From assembly GCA_021373115.1 (NCBI GenBank), contig JAJFTI010000009.1, positions 18,434 to 82,433 on the forward strand: a DNA stretch of 64,000 bases, in the 5' to 3' direction. The notes beneath the pieces were generated by a model, which was not told where the DNA came from, did not search any database, and saw nothing but the letters and a program-made list of their open reading frames with translations. The position numbers were made by a program, and so were the translations under genes. Below are positions 25,119 to 33,913 of this stretch, one piece after another. Positions within the stretch are counted from its first letter, which is position 1. Each line of letters starts with the position of its first letter. This stretch comes from Eubacteriales bacterium. GTDB lineage: Bacteria > Bacillota > Clostridia > Christensenellales > CAG-138.

Positions 25119-25994
25119 ATGAAAAAGATTGTCAAGCGCAGGAGAACGTTTCGCATTAATAACCCTCTCGCATTCGGAATCCTATGCGCGATGATCCTCA
25201 TTCTGCTCGTCGGTGTGACTTATGCTCTGGTCGCAGGCGTGATATCCCCCGCTATCGTACAGTATCGTGTTGCCAATGCAACGCCGACTCCATCCCCGAC
25301 AGTAGCACCGGTGACGGCGACTCCAACGCCGACCGTCGATCCGAATTTACCGACGCCGACGCCAACCCTGGAACCCGGCACAACGCCGACGCCGACCCCG
25401 AAGCCGGCCGGCGCACTGGACGGGCATGTGATTGGCATTGATCCTGCGCGCGGTTACAGTTCTCAGATTCAGGGTGTTTCTACTAAAGTGTATGCCAACC
25501 GTTTGAACTATGCGGTCGCAACCCTTGTTAAGCAACTGCTGGAGGAACAGGGAGCGACGGTTGTATTCACGCTTGCGGATGTGAAGGACGACAAGACCGC
25601 AAACGAACGCGCAACCATCTTTAACAACGGAAAAGTTGAGCTGGCGGTTCGCATCGAATGCAACTACGTGAGTGCTTCCGATACGCGGGGTGCGATGGCC
25701 TGGGTACCGGAGGATCACGACCGTAAGTCCGACTGTGGTAAATTAGCCAGTGCCGTGCTTGACGCTTATGTGGAGGCGACGGGGTTGCAGCTGCGCGATT
25801 TTAAGGGCACCAGCGTGGTGGAGAAATCCGACGAAACCTTCCTGAATAAAACGAATGCTCCGGTTTGCACACTCTTTATCGGCCACATCAGCAATTCCAC
25901 GGAGGATAAAAAAATCAACGACGCGGAATTCCAAAAGACCATGGCGCAGGGGATCGTCAACGGTATTCTCAAGTACCTTGGCGTAAATCAATAA
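25119..25994 (+). CDS. Membrane-anchored amidase_3-like pseudoenzyme
   Basis: 291 residues from the ATG at 25119, six bases after AGGTGG. A basic N-terminus (KKIVKRRRTFR) and one membrane segment (residues 17-40) are followed by a Thr-Pro-rich linker (54-96) and a domain with the outline of N-acetylmuramoyl-L-alanine amidase: GHVIGIDPARGYSSQ, LNYAVATLVKQLLEEQGA, NERATIFN and IGHISNSTEDKKI. The zinc and catalytic positions appear lost: DPGHGG reads DPARGY (Arg111), the Glu ligand is about Ala126, SIHAN reads RIECN (Glu180) and the catalytic Glu of ETGFISN is about Phe253. It probably binds peptidoglycan or regulates an active amidase from outside the membrane. Confidence 0.75.
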   Translation: MKKIVKRRRTFRINNPLAFGILCAMILILLVGVTYALVAGVISPAIVQYRVANATPTPSPTVAPVTATPTPTVDPNLPTPTPTLEPGTTPTPTPKPAGALDGHVIGIDPARGYSSQIQGVSTKVYANRLNYAVATLVKQLLEEQGATVVFTLADVKDDKTANERATIFNNGKVELAVRIECNYVSASDTRGAMAWVPEDHDRKSDCGKLASAVLDAYVEATGLQLRDFKGTSVVEKSDETFLNKTNAPVCTLFIGHISNSTEDKKINDAEFQKTMAQGIVNGILKYLGVNQ

Positions 25995-26009
25995 CAGAAT
26001 TATTTTATC

Positions 26010-26039
26010 AAGAATCGCCCACAATGGCGGTTCTTTTTC
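26010..26039 (+). terminator. Terminator after the amidase-like gene
   Basis: AAGAATCGCC (26010-26019) pairs with GGCGGTTCTT (26026-26035, one G-T pair), followed by TTTC. Confidence 0.75.
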
Positions 26040-26238
26040 AATGTCGTACTGAGTGCCGCATATTATTCCGAACGGAAATCGATGACCGGAGATCGATTTA
26101 ATTCTTGCTTTATGTATTGTTTTTACAGATAGATCAGTCGAATTGCATGCTGTTTGAATCCGATTTCGATATAATCATTCAGGCAGGTTCCGGTGCAGGG
26201 TTCCGTTTGCCCAAAACGAAGAAAGCAGGTGGACAGGA

Positions 26239-27558
26239 TTGAAAAATACGTTTCGAGGCGGCATTCATCCGCTTCGCCGGATCGGCGAGGGAAAGCCGCT
26301 GACCAATGCCAGCTCCGTGTTTGCGGTTCAGCCGGATTGCGTTGTGATTCCGATGGGAATGCATCTTGGAGCGCCAAGCACGCCATGCGTTGAAAAGGGT
26401 CAGCGGGTGAAACTGGGGCAGGTCATCGCGACCCCGATTGGCGCATTGGGACTGCCCGTTCACGCGAGCGTTTCGGGTGAGGTTCTATTTGTTGAGGAGC
26501 GTCAGCAGCTGCGCGCCGCGCCGGAACTCTGCATCGGGATTCAGAACGACAAGCAGGACGAATGGATCGAGCTGACTCCAACCGGGACGGTCGAACAGGC
26601 CGAACCCGCGCAGATTGTTGCGGCGGTAAGAAACGCGGGCATCTGCGGCATGGGCGGCGCGGCTTTTCCGACCCATGTGAAGATGACGATTCCCGAAGGA
26701 AAAAGCGCCGAAGTCGTGATTCTGAACGGCGCGGAATGTGAACCTTATCTGACGGCGGATCACCGGCTGATGCTGGAATCCCCGCAGCGTATTATAGACG
26801 GGTTCCGGCTGATTCTGAAAGCGACGGGCGTTTCCGCCGGAGTCGTCGCCATAGAAACCAACAAACCGGACGCCATCGAGACCATGCGTTCCTGCGCGGC
26901 GCCCTATCCGGAAATCCGGATTTTGCCGCTGAAAACGAAGTATCCGCAAGGCTCCGAAAAACAGTTGATTCAGGTTGTAACAGGCCGCGAGGTTTCGCGC
27001 GGAAAACTGCCGATCGACGCCGGCGCGCTGGTATTCAACGTGAGTACCGCCGCCGCGATTTGCGACGCGGTTACGCTTGGAAAGCCTCTTGTACAGCGCA
27101 TTACCACCGTAACGGGATGCGTGGCCAGTCCGGGGAACCTGCTTCTGCGGATCGGAACACGCTATGAGGAGGCCGTCGCCGCCTGCGGCGGTCTGAGCGA
27201 ATGCGCGAAAAAGGTATTTGCGGGCGGGCCGATGACGGGGCTCTGCGCACCGGATTTGACCATATCTATTACGAAAGCGACGAACGGCCTTGTGCTGTTT
27301 ACGGCAAAACAGGCGAAAGATATGGAGGAAAGCGCCTGCATTCGCTGCGCGCGCTGCGTACAGGTTTGTCCGATCGGCCTGCATCCGTATCAACTGCGCG
27401 CGGATTTTGACCGGAACGATTACGAAACCGCGAAAAAGCACGGCTTGATGGACTGCGTGCTCTGCGGCGCATGTTCCTATATTTGCCCCGCGCGGCGGTA
27501 TCTTTCTTCGTCGTTCAAAGCGGCGCGGGATGAGCTGGCCGCAAAGGCGAGGAGGTGA
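26239..27558 (+). CDS. rnfC: Rnf complex subunit RnfC
   Basis: 439 residues; TTG start after AGGTGGACAGGA. RnfC is the peripheral NADH/FMN-binding subunit of the ferredoxin:NAD+ oxidoreductase. It has the N-terminal barrel (TFRGGIHPLRRIGEGKPLT), the NAD/FMN region AVRNAGICGMGGAAFPTHVK and LNGAECEPYLTADHRLM, a SLBB-like part, and two 4Fe-4S sites CIRCARCVQVCP and CVLCGACSYICP. First gene of a six-gene operon in the order C-D-G-E-A-B found in clostridia and acetogens. The complex links reduced ferredoxin oxidation to NAD+ reduction and pumps Na+ or H+. A -10-like TATAAT is at 26170. Confidence 0.96.
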   Translation: MKNTFRGGIHPLRRIGEGKPLTNASSVFAVQPDCVVIPMGMHLGAPSTPCVEKGQRVKLGQVIATPIGALGLPVHASVSGEVLFVEERQQLRAAPELCIGIQNDKQDEWIELTPTGTVEQAEPAQIVAAVRNAGICGMGGAAFPTHVKMTIPEGKSAEVVILNGAECEPYLTADHRLMLESPQRIIDGFRLILKATGVSAGVVAIETNKPDAIETMRSCAAPYPEIRILPLKTKYPQGSEKQLIQVVTGREVSRGKLPIDAGALVFNVSTAAAICDAVTLGKPLVQRITTVTGCVASPGNLLLRIGTRYEEAVAACGGLSECAKKVFAGGPMTGLCAPDLTISITKATNGLVLFTAKQAKDMEESACIRCARCVQVCPIGLHPYQLRADFDRNDYETAKKHGLMDCVLCGACSYICPARRYLSSSFKAARDELAAKARR

Positions 27559-27563
27559 CGACG

Positions 27564-28532
27564 ATGGAACAGAAACAACGATTCTCGGTTTCAGCAGCGC
27601 CCCATATCTTTGCCAGAAGTACGACTGCGGTTCTAATGCGGGACGTCTTGACCGCGCTGATTGCCCCGGTGGTCGCGGGCGTTTGGTTCTTTGGCTGGAA
27701 TGCCGCGCGCGTCGTTCTCATCTGCGTTGCGTCCTGTGTGGCGCTGGAGTTCCTCTGGCAGGTGCTTATGAAGAAACCGGTGACGGTGCGCGATCTTTCC
27801 GCCGTAGTAACTGGCGTGATTCTGGCGATGAATATGCCGTCCACGGCACCCTGGTGGATGTTGGTCATCGGCAGCGCGGTTGCCATTCTGCTCGTAAAGC
27901 AGCTCTTTGGCGGCATTGGCGATAACTTCGTTAATCCAGCCATTGCCGCACGCGCGGTGCTGCTGGCAAGCTGGCCCGCCCTGATGAGCGGGAGCGCGTA
28001 CGTTACCCCGTTTGATGCGGTTTCCAGCGCTACGCCGATCGCGATTTTTTCACAGACGGCCGAGGCGGTTTCCAGCGTAACGGCAAACGCGGTGATTCCG
28101 CCGACCATGATGGACCTCTTCCTGGGCCGGATTCCCGGCTGTATCGGCGAAGTCAGCAAGATTGCGATCCTGCTCGGGCTTGCGTATCTGCTGATTCGAA
28201 AGACGGTTACCTGGCATATTCCGGTTACGATGATTGCTTCCTTTATGCTCTTTACCTGGATTTTCGGCGCGGACCCGCTGCAGGGTGTTCTCATGGGAAG
28301 CGTGCTCTTTGGCGCGGTGTTCATGGCAACGGACTATGTCACATGCCCTATGACGCATACAGGGCAGATGATCTTTGCTGGAGGAGCGGGACTGATCATC
28401 GCGCTGATTCGTGCATACGGCGGTTATCCCGAAGGCACGACTTATGCCATTTTACTGATGAACCTGCTCACGCCGCTGATTGATCGCGTAACGCGCGGCA
28501 GAATCTACGGGGAGGTGAAGTCCCGTGCGTAG
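27564..28532 (+). CDS. rnfD: Rnf complex subunit RnfD
   Basis: 322 residues from the ATG at 27564, six bases after GGAGGTG; that SD overlaps the rnfC stop. About ten membrane segments. The flavinylation site is visible as VSSATPIAIF near residue 155, where Thr bears covalent FMN in characterised RnfD. NFVNPAIAARAVLLASWP and ATDYVTCPMT are family segments. It forms part of the membrane electron path and, with RnfG, carries flavins on the outer face. It overlaps rnfG by 8 bases. Confidence 0.95.
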   Translation: MEQKQRFSVSAAPHIFARSTTAVLMRDVLTALIAPVVAGVWFFGWNAARVVLICVASCVALEFLWQVLMKKPVTVRDLSAVVTGVILAMNMPSTAPWWMLVIGSAVAILLVKQLFGGIGDNFVNPAIAARAVLLASWPALMSGSAYVTPFDAVSSATPIAIFSQTAEAVSSVTANAVIPPTMMDLFLGRIPGCIGEVSKIAILLGLAYLLIRKTVTWHIPVTMIASFMLFTWIFGADPLQGVLMGSVLFGAVFMATDYVTCPMTHTGQMIFAGGAGLIIALIRAYGGYPEGTTYAILLMNLLTPLIDRVTRGRIYGEVKSRA

Positions 28533-29076
28533 GATATTGGTTCTTGGGCTCAAGCTCTTTGCCCTTGCCGCCGTTGCCGGGCTGGCGCTGGGGCTGACCA
28601 ACATGGTTACATCCTCGGCAATTGCCCAACAGGCGGTGGAGGCGGCGGATGCGGCGCGCAGAAGCGTTCTGCCCGGCGCGGAATCGTTTGTTGAACTGGC
28701 CGCGCCGGAAGGTCTGCTCGGCGCCTATGCGGGCTACGATGCTTCGGGCATGCTGGTCGGCAAAACCGGAACAATCGTAACGAAAGGGTATGGCGGCGAA
28801 ATCGAGATCACGGTCGGCGTGAACAACGCGGGCGTGGTCACGGGCGTTTCCGTCGGCGGGCCGAGCTTTTCCGAAACGGCGGGACTGGGCGCGCGTTCCA
28901 AAGAGCCCTGGTTCGGCGAGCAGTTTATCGGACAGACGAGCCCGATTGCGCTGAGCAAGGACGGCGGCGCGATCGACGCGATTACCTCGGCAACCATAAC
29001 GTCCCGCGCGGTTACGAGCGCAGTAAACAGTACCGTTCTCGCGCTCGGCGGCTTGAACCCGCCAACGGAGGGATAA
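28525..29076 (+). CDS. rnfG: Rnf complex subunit RnfG
   Basis: 183 residues; GTG start with GGAGGTGAAG upstream. One N-terminal membrane segment anchors an outer domain. The FMN attachment motif ITSATITSRAV near residue 155 carries the modified Thr. GYGGEIEITVGVNNAGVVTGV and SETAGLGARS match the FMN-bind domain. RnfG passes electrons together with RnfD between the Fe-S subunits. An ApbE flavin transferase would be needed; none is seen in this window. Confidence 0.95.
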   Translation: MRRILVLGLKLFALAAVAGLALGLTNMVTSSAIAQQAVEAADAARRSVLPGAESFVELAAPEGLLGAYAGYDASGMLVGKTGTIVTKGYGGEIEITVGVNNAGVVTGVSVGGPSFSETAGLGARSKEPWFGEQFIGQTSPIALSKDGGAIDAITSATITSRAVTSAVNSTVLALGGLNPPTEG

Positions 29077-29080
29077 TAGC

Positions 29081-29710
29081 ATGGAACAGAAAACTTCGCT
29101 TCAAAGCGTATTTTTAAACGGCATCATTACGGAAAACCCCACGTTCCGGCTTGTGCTTGGCACCTGCCCGACCATGGCGGTAACCACAAACGCGACAAAC
29201 GGAATCGGCATGGGCGCGGCGGCGACGTTTGTGCTCGTTGGTTCCAATATCGTCATATCAATGCTGCGTAAGTTTATTCCGGATAAAATCCGCATTCCGG
29301 CGTTCATCATTGTCATCTGCACGTTCGTCACCATGGTGCAGATGTTTATGAACGCGTTCCTGCCTTCGCTGTATCAGAGCCTTGGTATCTTCCTGCCGCT
29401 CATCGTCGTCAACTGCATCATTCTTGCCCGTGCGGAAGCGTTTGCCAGCAAGAATCCGGTGCTGCACAGCGCGGTAGACGGAATCGGCATGGGCATCGGG
29501 TTCACCATTGCGCTTACGCTGATCGGCAGCATCCGGGAAATCCTCGGCAACGGAACGATCTTTGGCGCGCAGGTTTTCGGCGCGGGTTACCAGCCAATGC
29601 TGCTGCTGATCCTTCCGACCGGCGGATTCATTGTATTCGGCCTGCTGCTCGGCATGGTGAATGCCATTGGCATGAAGATTGGCAAGCGGAAGGAGGCGAA
29701 AGGCAAATGA
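29081..29710 (+). CDS. rnfE: Rnf complex subunit RnfE
   Basis: 209 residues, six membrane segments. TENPTFRLVLGTCPTMAVTT contains the conserved membrane cysteine that, with that of RnfA, holds an Fe-S cluster in the membrane. GIGMGAAATFVLVGSNIVIS and NCIILARAEAFASKNPV are characteristic. GGAGG stands before the ATG. The stop overlaps the rnfA start by 4 bases. Confidence 0.95.
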   Translation: MEQKTSLQSVFLNGIITENPTFRLVLGTCPTMAVTTNATNGIGMGAAATFVLVGSNIVISMLRKFIPDKIRIPAFIIVICTFVTMVQMFMNAFLPSLYQSLGIFLPLIVVNCIILARAEAFASKNPVLHSAVDGIGMGIGFTIALTLIGSIREILGNGTIFGAQVFGAGYQPMLLLILPTGGFIVFGLLLGMVNAIGMKIGKRKEAKGK

Positions 29711-30303
29711 GCCCCATCGTGAAGATTCTGCTCTTTATGTTCAGCTGCATCCTGACCAATAACTACATTTTCTCGCGCTTTCTGGGCTGCTGCCCGTTTC
29801 TGGGCGTTTCCAACAAGGTGGAGACCGCCTTCGGCATGGGCATTGCCGTTACGTTCGTCATGGCGCTGGCGAGTTTGTTTACCTACTTCGTGTATTACTA
29901 TCTGCTCGTGCCAATGAAGCTGGAATACCTGAATACCATAGCGTTCATCCTGGTCATCGCCTCACTGGTGCAGGTGGTCGAAATGTTCCTGAAGAAATCC
30001 GCTCCGTCCCTCTACGGCGCGCTGGGGATTTACCTGCCGCTGATTACAACGAACTGCGCGGTGCTTGGCGTAACCATTCTGAACATCACGGAGGGATACA
30101 ACCTGCTGTATTCCGTTCTGAACGGAACTTTTGGCGCGCTGGGATTCCTGCTTGCCATCGTGCTGATGGCGGGCGTGCGTGAGCGCCTGGAAACGGCGAA
30201 GATCGCGGTGCCGCTGAAAGGGTTTCCAATATCGCTGGTAATCGCCGGTTTGATGAGCCTTGCGTTCCTCGGGTTCTCCAACATGTTTGCGGGGGTGATG
30301 TAA
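29707..30303 (+). CDS. rnfA: Rnf complex subunit RnfA
   Basis: 198 residues, six membrane segments, inverted in topology and homologous to RnfE. NYIFSRFLGCCPFLGVSNKV holds the membrane cysteine, and ITTNCAVLGVTILN the second conserved cysteine. RnfA and RnfE form the core that couples electron transfer to ion pumping. AAGGAGG stands ten bases before the ATG. RnfB follows after one base. Confidence 0.95.
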   Translation: MSPIVKILLFMFSCILTNNYIFSRFLGCCPFLGVSNKVETAFGMGIAVTFVMALASLFTYFVYYYLLVPMKLEYLNTIAFILVIASLVQVVEMFLKKSAPSLYGALGIYLPLITTNCAVLGVTILNITEGYNLLYSVLNGTFGALGFLLAIVLMAGVRERLETAKIAVPLKGFPISLVIAGLMSLAFLGFSNMFAGVM

Positions 30304-30304
30304 G

Positions 30305-31171
30305 ATGGAATCGTATCTTCCGGTCCTTTACGCCATTCTTGCGCTCGGCGGCCTTGGCATCGTTTTCGGGCTTCTGCTCGGCGTTGCGGATAAAAAATTC
30401 TCCGTCGAGATGGATGAACGGGTGAGTGCGGTTCGTTCCGCTGTGGCCGGGGCAAACTGCGGCGCCTGCGGATATGCCGGATGCGACGGATATGCGGAAG
30501 CGGTTGTACGAGGCGAAGCGAAGACAAACGCCTGCACCCCCGGCGGCGAAAAGACGGCGAACGCAATCGCTGCGATCATGTGCGTCAGCGCGGATGTAAT
30601 GGAACCCATGGTGGCGCGCGTCCGCTGCCAGGGAAATTGTGAAAACGTCACCTTACGGTACGACTACGACGGAATTCCATCCTGCCGCGCGGCAAGCGGC
30701 ATTTCCGGCGGTCCGACCGCGTGTGAGTTTGGCTGTGTCGGCCTTGGCGACTGCGTAAGCCGCTGTCCGTTTCATGCGATTTCAATGCAGAACGGGGTAG
30801 CCGTGATCGACGGCGATATCTGCACCGGCTGCGGTATTTGCGTAGCAGCCTGTCCGCGCGGCATTATCCAGATGATGCCGCTGGATCAAACCATCGTAGT
30901 GATGTGCCGAAACGAAGCGATAGGCAGAATTGCACGGCTGCAATGCAAAACGGCCTGCGTCGGCTGCAAACGCTGCGAAAAGCAGTGCCCGTCGGATTCC
31001 ATCCATGTGGTCAAGGGCGTTGCGCTCATCGATGAAAAGACCTGCACACGGTGCGGCGCCTGCATCCTTGCCTGCCCGATGCACTGCATTGTGAATTTCT
31101 ACGAGCATGACTTAACCGGTGAGGCCGCGGCAACCGCGCAGGCGGAACTGCTGGATATGGAAGCCGAGTAA
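30305..31171 (+). CDS. rnfB: Rnf complex subunit RnfB
   Basis: 288 residues. One N-terminal membrane helix precedes a 4Fe-4S domain (NCGACGYAGCDGYAEAVVRG with a fourth Cys at NACTPGG) and a poly-ferredoxin part with several 4Fe-4S sites: GDCVSRCPFHAI, CTGCGICVAACPRG, CVGCKRCEKQCPSD and CTRCGACILACPMHC. RnfB is the entry point for electrons from ferredoxin. Several clusters agree with the long clostridial type. It is the last gene; a strong terminator follows at 31182. Confidence 0.95.
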   Translation: MESYLPVLYAILALGGLGIVFGLLLGVADKKFSVEMDERVSAVRSAVAGANCGACGYAGCDGYAEAVVRGEAKTNACTPGGEKTANAIAAIMCVSADVMEPMVARVRCQGNCENVTLRYDYDGIPSCRAASGISGGPTACEFGCVGLGDCVSRCPFHAISMQNGVAVIDGDICTGCGICVAACPRGIIQMMPLDQTIVVMCRNEAIGRIARLQCKTACVGCKRCEKQCPSDSIHVVKGVALIDEKTCTRCGACILACPMHCIVNFYEHDLTGEAAATAQAELLDMEAE

Positions 31172-31181
31172 GAAAGAACCG

Positions 31182-31211
31182 AAAAAAATCCGCCGAAGGG
31201 CGGATTTTTTT
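31182..31211. terminator. Terminator between rnfB and the phosphoesterase gene
   Basis: AAAAAAATCCGCC (31182-31194), loop GAAG, GGCGGATTTTTTT (31199-31211). Symmetric, so it serves both convergent genes. Confidence 0.9.
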
Positions 31212-31235
31212 ATTGGAGTAAGCCTATTTAACGCG

Positions 31236-32534
31236 CTATTCGCCTTTTTGATCCGGCTTAACCGGATCGTCGTCGAATTCATCGTTTGAACCGGGGAGCG
31301 CTTCCTCGCAAGGAGGGCGTTTCTTCTTTCGCACAACCAGCACAATCAGCACGATGAGCGCGGCAACGAACAGAAGCAGAACGACGAATACCTTTACGGC
31401 GTTGTAGATACCGGTCGTGGTGCTGAAATAATACCGAAGGAAGCCGAACCTTGCGGGGGAATTGTAATCGCTGTAGCGAACGTGAAGCGTTTCATAATCC
31501 TTCACACAGTGCTCGGTGAAGCGAAAGAGCCTTACGCCGCGGACGTCCTCGCTGCCGTAACTTGTATACGAGCTGCCGGGCGCGCTCGCGATATCGATTC
31601 CGTCCAGATTGCCGATAAACGAATTTATGTGGTCGTGACCGTTGACGGTTAAGAAAACGTCGCCATTTTCCAGATACGCCTCGAATAGGCCGTTATTCTC
31701 GCTGGAAGGGCAAGGGGATTCGTTGACGTCCCCGGTGAAAATGCGATCGTAATCCGGCAAATAGTATCTGCCCGCACCCGATCCAACGCCTTTGAACGCG
31801 TCTTTTGTGCCCTTTTCCACCTCGGTGAAAAGGCCGTAAACCTCAGGAAGCGCAATATGGCAGAATGCAACGGAAGGCAGCGCCTGGTTGTCGTTTGCCG
31901 AACGGAATGCCGCGCTCTGCTCGTTATACCAGGCGACCTGCTCCTTGGAAACGGTATCGTAATCGCCGTTGGCAAGATAGGAACCGGAATCGAAAAAGTA
32001 GAGCGTCATCTTTGGAATGTCGCTGTCGTGTTCATAGACCGGCAGAGCGAACGCGCCGTCTTCAGAGGAGTTTATACCGAAGGAAACGCCAACGCAATTG
32101 TCATAGGATTCGTAGAGCTTCGCCTGCTGGCGAATGCTTATCGGCGCTTCGTAGTCATGGTTTCCGAAAACGACGGCAAACGGGACGCCGCTTTCCAAAA
32201 CAGGCGCGAGAAGCGTTTGTATCGTATTGGCGCAGTTCTTTTCGCCGTTGCCGAACCGGAGTACCGGGCTGGCGCCCTCCAGCTGATCGCCCAGCAGCAC
32301 GATGAGATCCGCCGGGTAGTCGCGAATCACGCCGGCGGAACCGTCCTGGACAAGCTGCGTCGTATACTGCGTGTCCTGCAGGTCGGAGAGGATCAGCACG
32401 GTGAACGTTCCGTCCGCGCCAAACGTTAGGCGCGCATCTGTGGAACTCTCCGCGTTTGCTTTCCCAAAAGCGGGGAACAAACAGGCGGAGAACAGAAAAA
32501 TCAGAAGGGAAATTGCAATCAATCGTTTCTTCAT
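31236..32534 (-). CDS. Membrane-anchored extracellular metallophosphoesterase
   Basis: 432 residues. Signal peptide MKKRLIAISLLIFLFSACLF with cleavage near GKANAES; a C-terminal membrane helix (VFVVLLLFVAALIVLIVLVV) then a basic and acidic tail, so the catalytic domain is outside. Calcineurin-like motifs in order: LILSDLQDTQY, VLLGDQLEG, VFGNHDYE, FCHIALPE and VNGHDHINS, providing the two-metal site. The subgroup resembles Ppx/Size-type phosphatases but the substrate is unknown. No SD precedes the ATG; see the promoter at 32541, which would give a leaderless message. Confidence 0.88.
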   Translation of the reverse strand: MKKRLIAISLLIFLFSACLFPAFGKANAESSTDARLTFGADGTFTVLILSDLQDTQYTTQLVQDGSAGVIRDYPADLIVLLGDQLEGASPVLRFGNGEKNCANTIQTLLAPVLESGVPFAVVFGNHDYEAPISIRQQAKLYESYDNCVGVSFGINSSEDGAFALPVYEHDSDIPKMTLYFFDSGSYLANGDYDTVSKEQVAWYNEQSAAFRSANDNQALPSVAFCHIALPEVYGLFTEVEKGTKDAFKGVGSGAGRYYLPDYDRIFTGDVNESPCPSSENNGLFEAYLENGDVFLTVNGHDHINSFIGNLDGIDIASAPGSSYTSYGSEDVRGVRLFRFTEHCVKDYETLHVRYSDYNSPARFGFLRYYFSTTTGIYNAVKVFVVLLLFVAALIVLIVLVVRKKKRPPCEEALPGSNDEFDDDPVKPDQKGE

Positions 32535-32540
32535 TCGTAA

Positions 32541-32570
32541 AGATTACGACATTTGTATAGAGAAAGTCAA
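32541..32570 (-). promoter_or_regulatory. Possible promoter for a leaderless phosphoesterase mRNA
   Basis: On the minus strand TTGACT (32570-32565), an 18-base spacer and TAATCT (32546-32541); the ATG at 32534 is at the expected first transcribed base. Confidence 0.45.
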
Positions 32571-32634
32571 GAAACGACGGCCAATATACAATTCCAAAAG
32601 GAATGGACACACAGGGAGCGAGAAGGCCGCAAGG

Positions 32635-32663
32635 TTGAATTCCGCCCGCGCGTAGGGTACAAT
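32635..32663 (+). promoter_or_regulatory. Promoter of the PAP2/SRAP gene pair
   Basis: TTGAAT (32635-32640), 17-base spacer, TACAAT (32658-32663), 60 bases before the ATG at 32723. Confidence 0.6.
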
Positions 32664-32722
32664 ACAGTCACGGCGGGCAATGCACGGCGCCGCCGAGGAT
32701 CAACGACTGACGGGTTATATAT

Positions 32723-33178
32723 ATGATGGATTTTTTAAATGATCTCATGCTGAACCGTATTCTGCTCGCGGCGGTTGCTGGCTGGGCGATTACGCAGACG
32801 ATTAAAGCGATTTTGTACACGATTGTAAACCGGGAATTCAAGCTGGAGCGCCTGGTCGGAAGCGGCGGCATGCCAAGCTCCCACGCCGCCACCGTCTGCG
32901 CAATGACTACCGCTGCGGCAATGCACTATGGCGCGAGTTCGTTCGAATTCGCGGTTTGCATTATTTTATCCGCGGTTGTGTTACACGACGCGCGCGGCGT
33001 ACGGCAGGAAGCCGGGAAGCAGGCGGTAACGATTACCGCCATTATCGATCATCTGCTGAAAGAGGGAAAGATCATTGAACTGCCGGAATTCGAGCTCAAA
33101 GAACTGATCGGGCATACGCCGTTTCAGGTGCTGATCGGCTCGATTCTGGGGATTGGCGTGGGGATCTGGCTGGGCTGA
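32723..33178 (+). CDS. Divergent PAP2-family membrane protein, YuiD/DUF212-like
   Basis: 151 residues with three to four membrane segments. The motif GSGGMPSSHAATVCAMT is the PSxSH box and VVLHDARGVRQEAGKQA the final box of the small DUF212 group (YuiD in Bacillus), related to PAP2 phosphatases and often proposed to act on lipid phosphates. The first PAP2 arginine box is not evident, as is usual in this subgroup. The ATG has only a weak ribosome site. It is followed 30 bases later by the SRAP gene and may be co-transcribed. Confidence 0.85.
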   Translation: MMDFLNDLMLNRILLAAVAGWAITQTIKAILYTIVNREFKLERLVGSGGMPSSHAATVCAMTTAAAMHYGASSFEFAVCIILSAVVLHDARGVRQEAGKQAVTITAIIDHLLKEGKIIELPEFELKELIGHTPFQVLIGSILGIGVGIWLG

Positions 33179-33208
33179 TTGCGCCCTGAAAAAGAGGTGA
33201 ACGAGAGA

Positions 33209-33829
33209 ATGTGTGGAAGGTTCTATACGGACGACGACGAAGCGCAGTATCGCGCGATCCTGGCGCTTTTGTATCAGCGGAACCCGGAGGAAGCGGCGCT
33301 GCTGCTGCGAAAAACCGGGGAGATCTATCCGACCGATCATGTGCCCGTCCTGCTGAAACACGGGCCGGAACTGATGCAGTGGGGATTTTCGCGGTTCGAC
33401 GGGAAAGGGCGCATGATCAACGCGCGCAGTGAAACCGCGCTGGAAAAGCCAATGTTCCGCGCACCGCTTCTTTCCGGCGAAGGCTCGCGTGGTGCGGCAG
33501 TGCCCGCAGCTTCCGGCCGTTGTTTGATTCCTGCGGCGAGCTATTTTGAATGGGAGACGCGGGAAGGAAAGAAAGTGAAGTACCGCCTGCGCCCCGAGCG
33601 TGAAGGCCTGTTTACCTTTGCAGGGATCTATCGTACGGAAGCGGGTGCAAAAACGCCGGTATTCGTTATTTTGACCGCTCCGGCCGCGAATGGGATATCG
33701 TTTATCCATGAGCGTATGCCGGTGATTTTACCGCAGGAGCGGCGCGAAGAATGGCTGGCGAGCGGCGAGCAGGCCGCGCGCCTGCTCGGGCAGGGCACAC
33801 AGGAGATCGTGTTTGAACCCGCCGTGTAG
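33209..33829 (+). CDS. SOS-response-associated peptidase (SRAP, YedK/HMCES family)
   Basis: 206 residues from the ATG at 33209, so that the catalytic cysteine is residue 2 after Met removal (MCGRFY); GAGGTG lies upstream. The other active-site residues are visible: Asn71 in INARSET, Glu114 in SYFEWE and His167 in FIHERMPVIL. SRAP proteins form a stable thiazolidine crosslink with abasic sites in single-stranded DNA and so shield them during replication. Normal length. No LexA box was recognised upstream. Confidence 0.95.
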   Translation: MCGRFYTDDDEAQYRAILALLYQRNPEEAALLLRKTGEIYPTDHVPVLLKHGPELMQWGFSRFDGKGRMINARSETALEKPMFRAPLLSGEGSRGAAVPAASGRCLIPAASYFEWETREGKKVKYRLRPEREGLFTFAGIYRTEAGAKTPVFVILTAPAANGISFIHERMPVILPQERREEWLASGEQAARLLGQGTQEIVFEPAV

Positions 33830-33855
33830 CGCGGACAAATCCTGACAAAAAAAGA

Positions 33856-33877
33856 CAGGACGAGCGCCTGATTTTTT
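33856..33877 (+). terminator. Weak terminator after the SRAP gene
   Basis: CAGG and CCTG with an inner CG pair form a short hairpin followed by ATTTTTTG (33871-33878). Confidence 0.4.
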
Positions 33878-33913
33878 GATAGGATTCTTCCTGCAAGAGA
33901 TGGCAGGCGTAAT

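Noticed and set aside
25260..25410. Tandem DNA repeat
   Set aside because: The repetition is the codon pattern of a Thr-Pro linker (ACG CCG type codons), not a perfect DNA repeat; the same type of linker is in the lipoprotein at 48800.
26170..26175. TATAAT before rnfC as a promoter
   Set aside because: No -35 element at a suitable distance; kept only as a remark in the rnfC entry.
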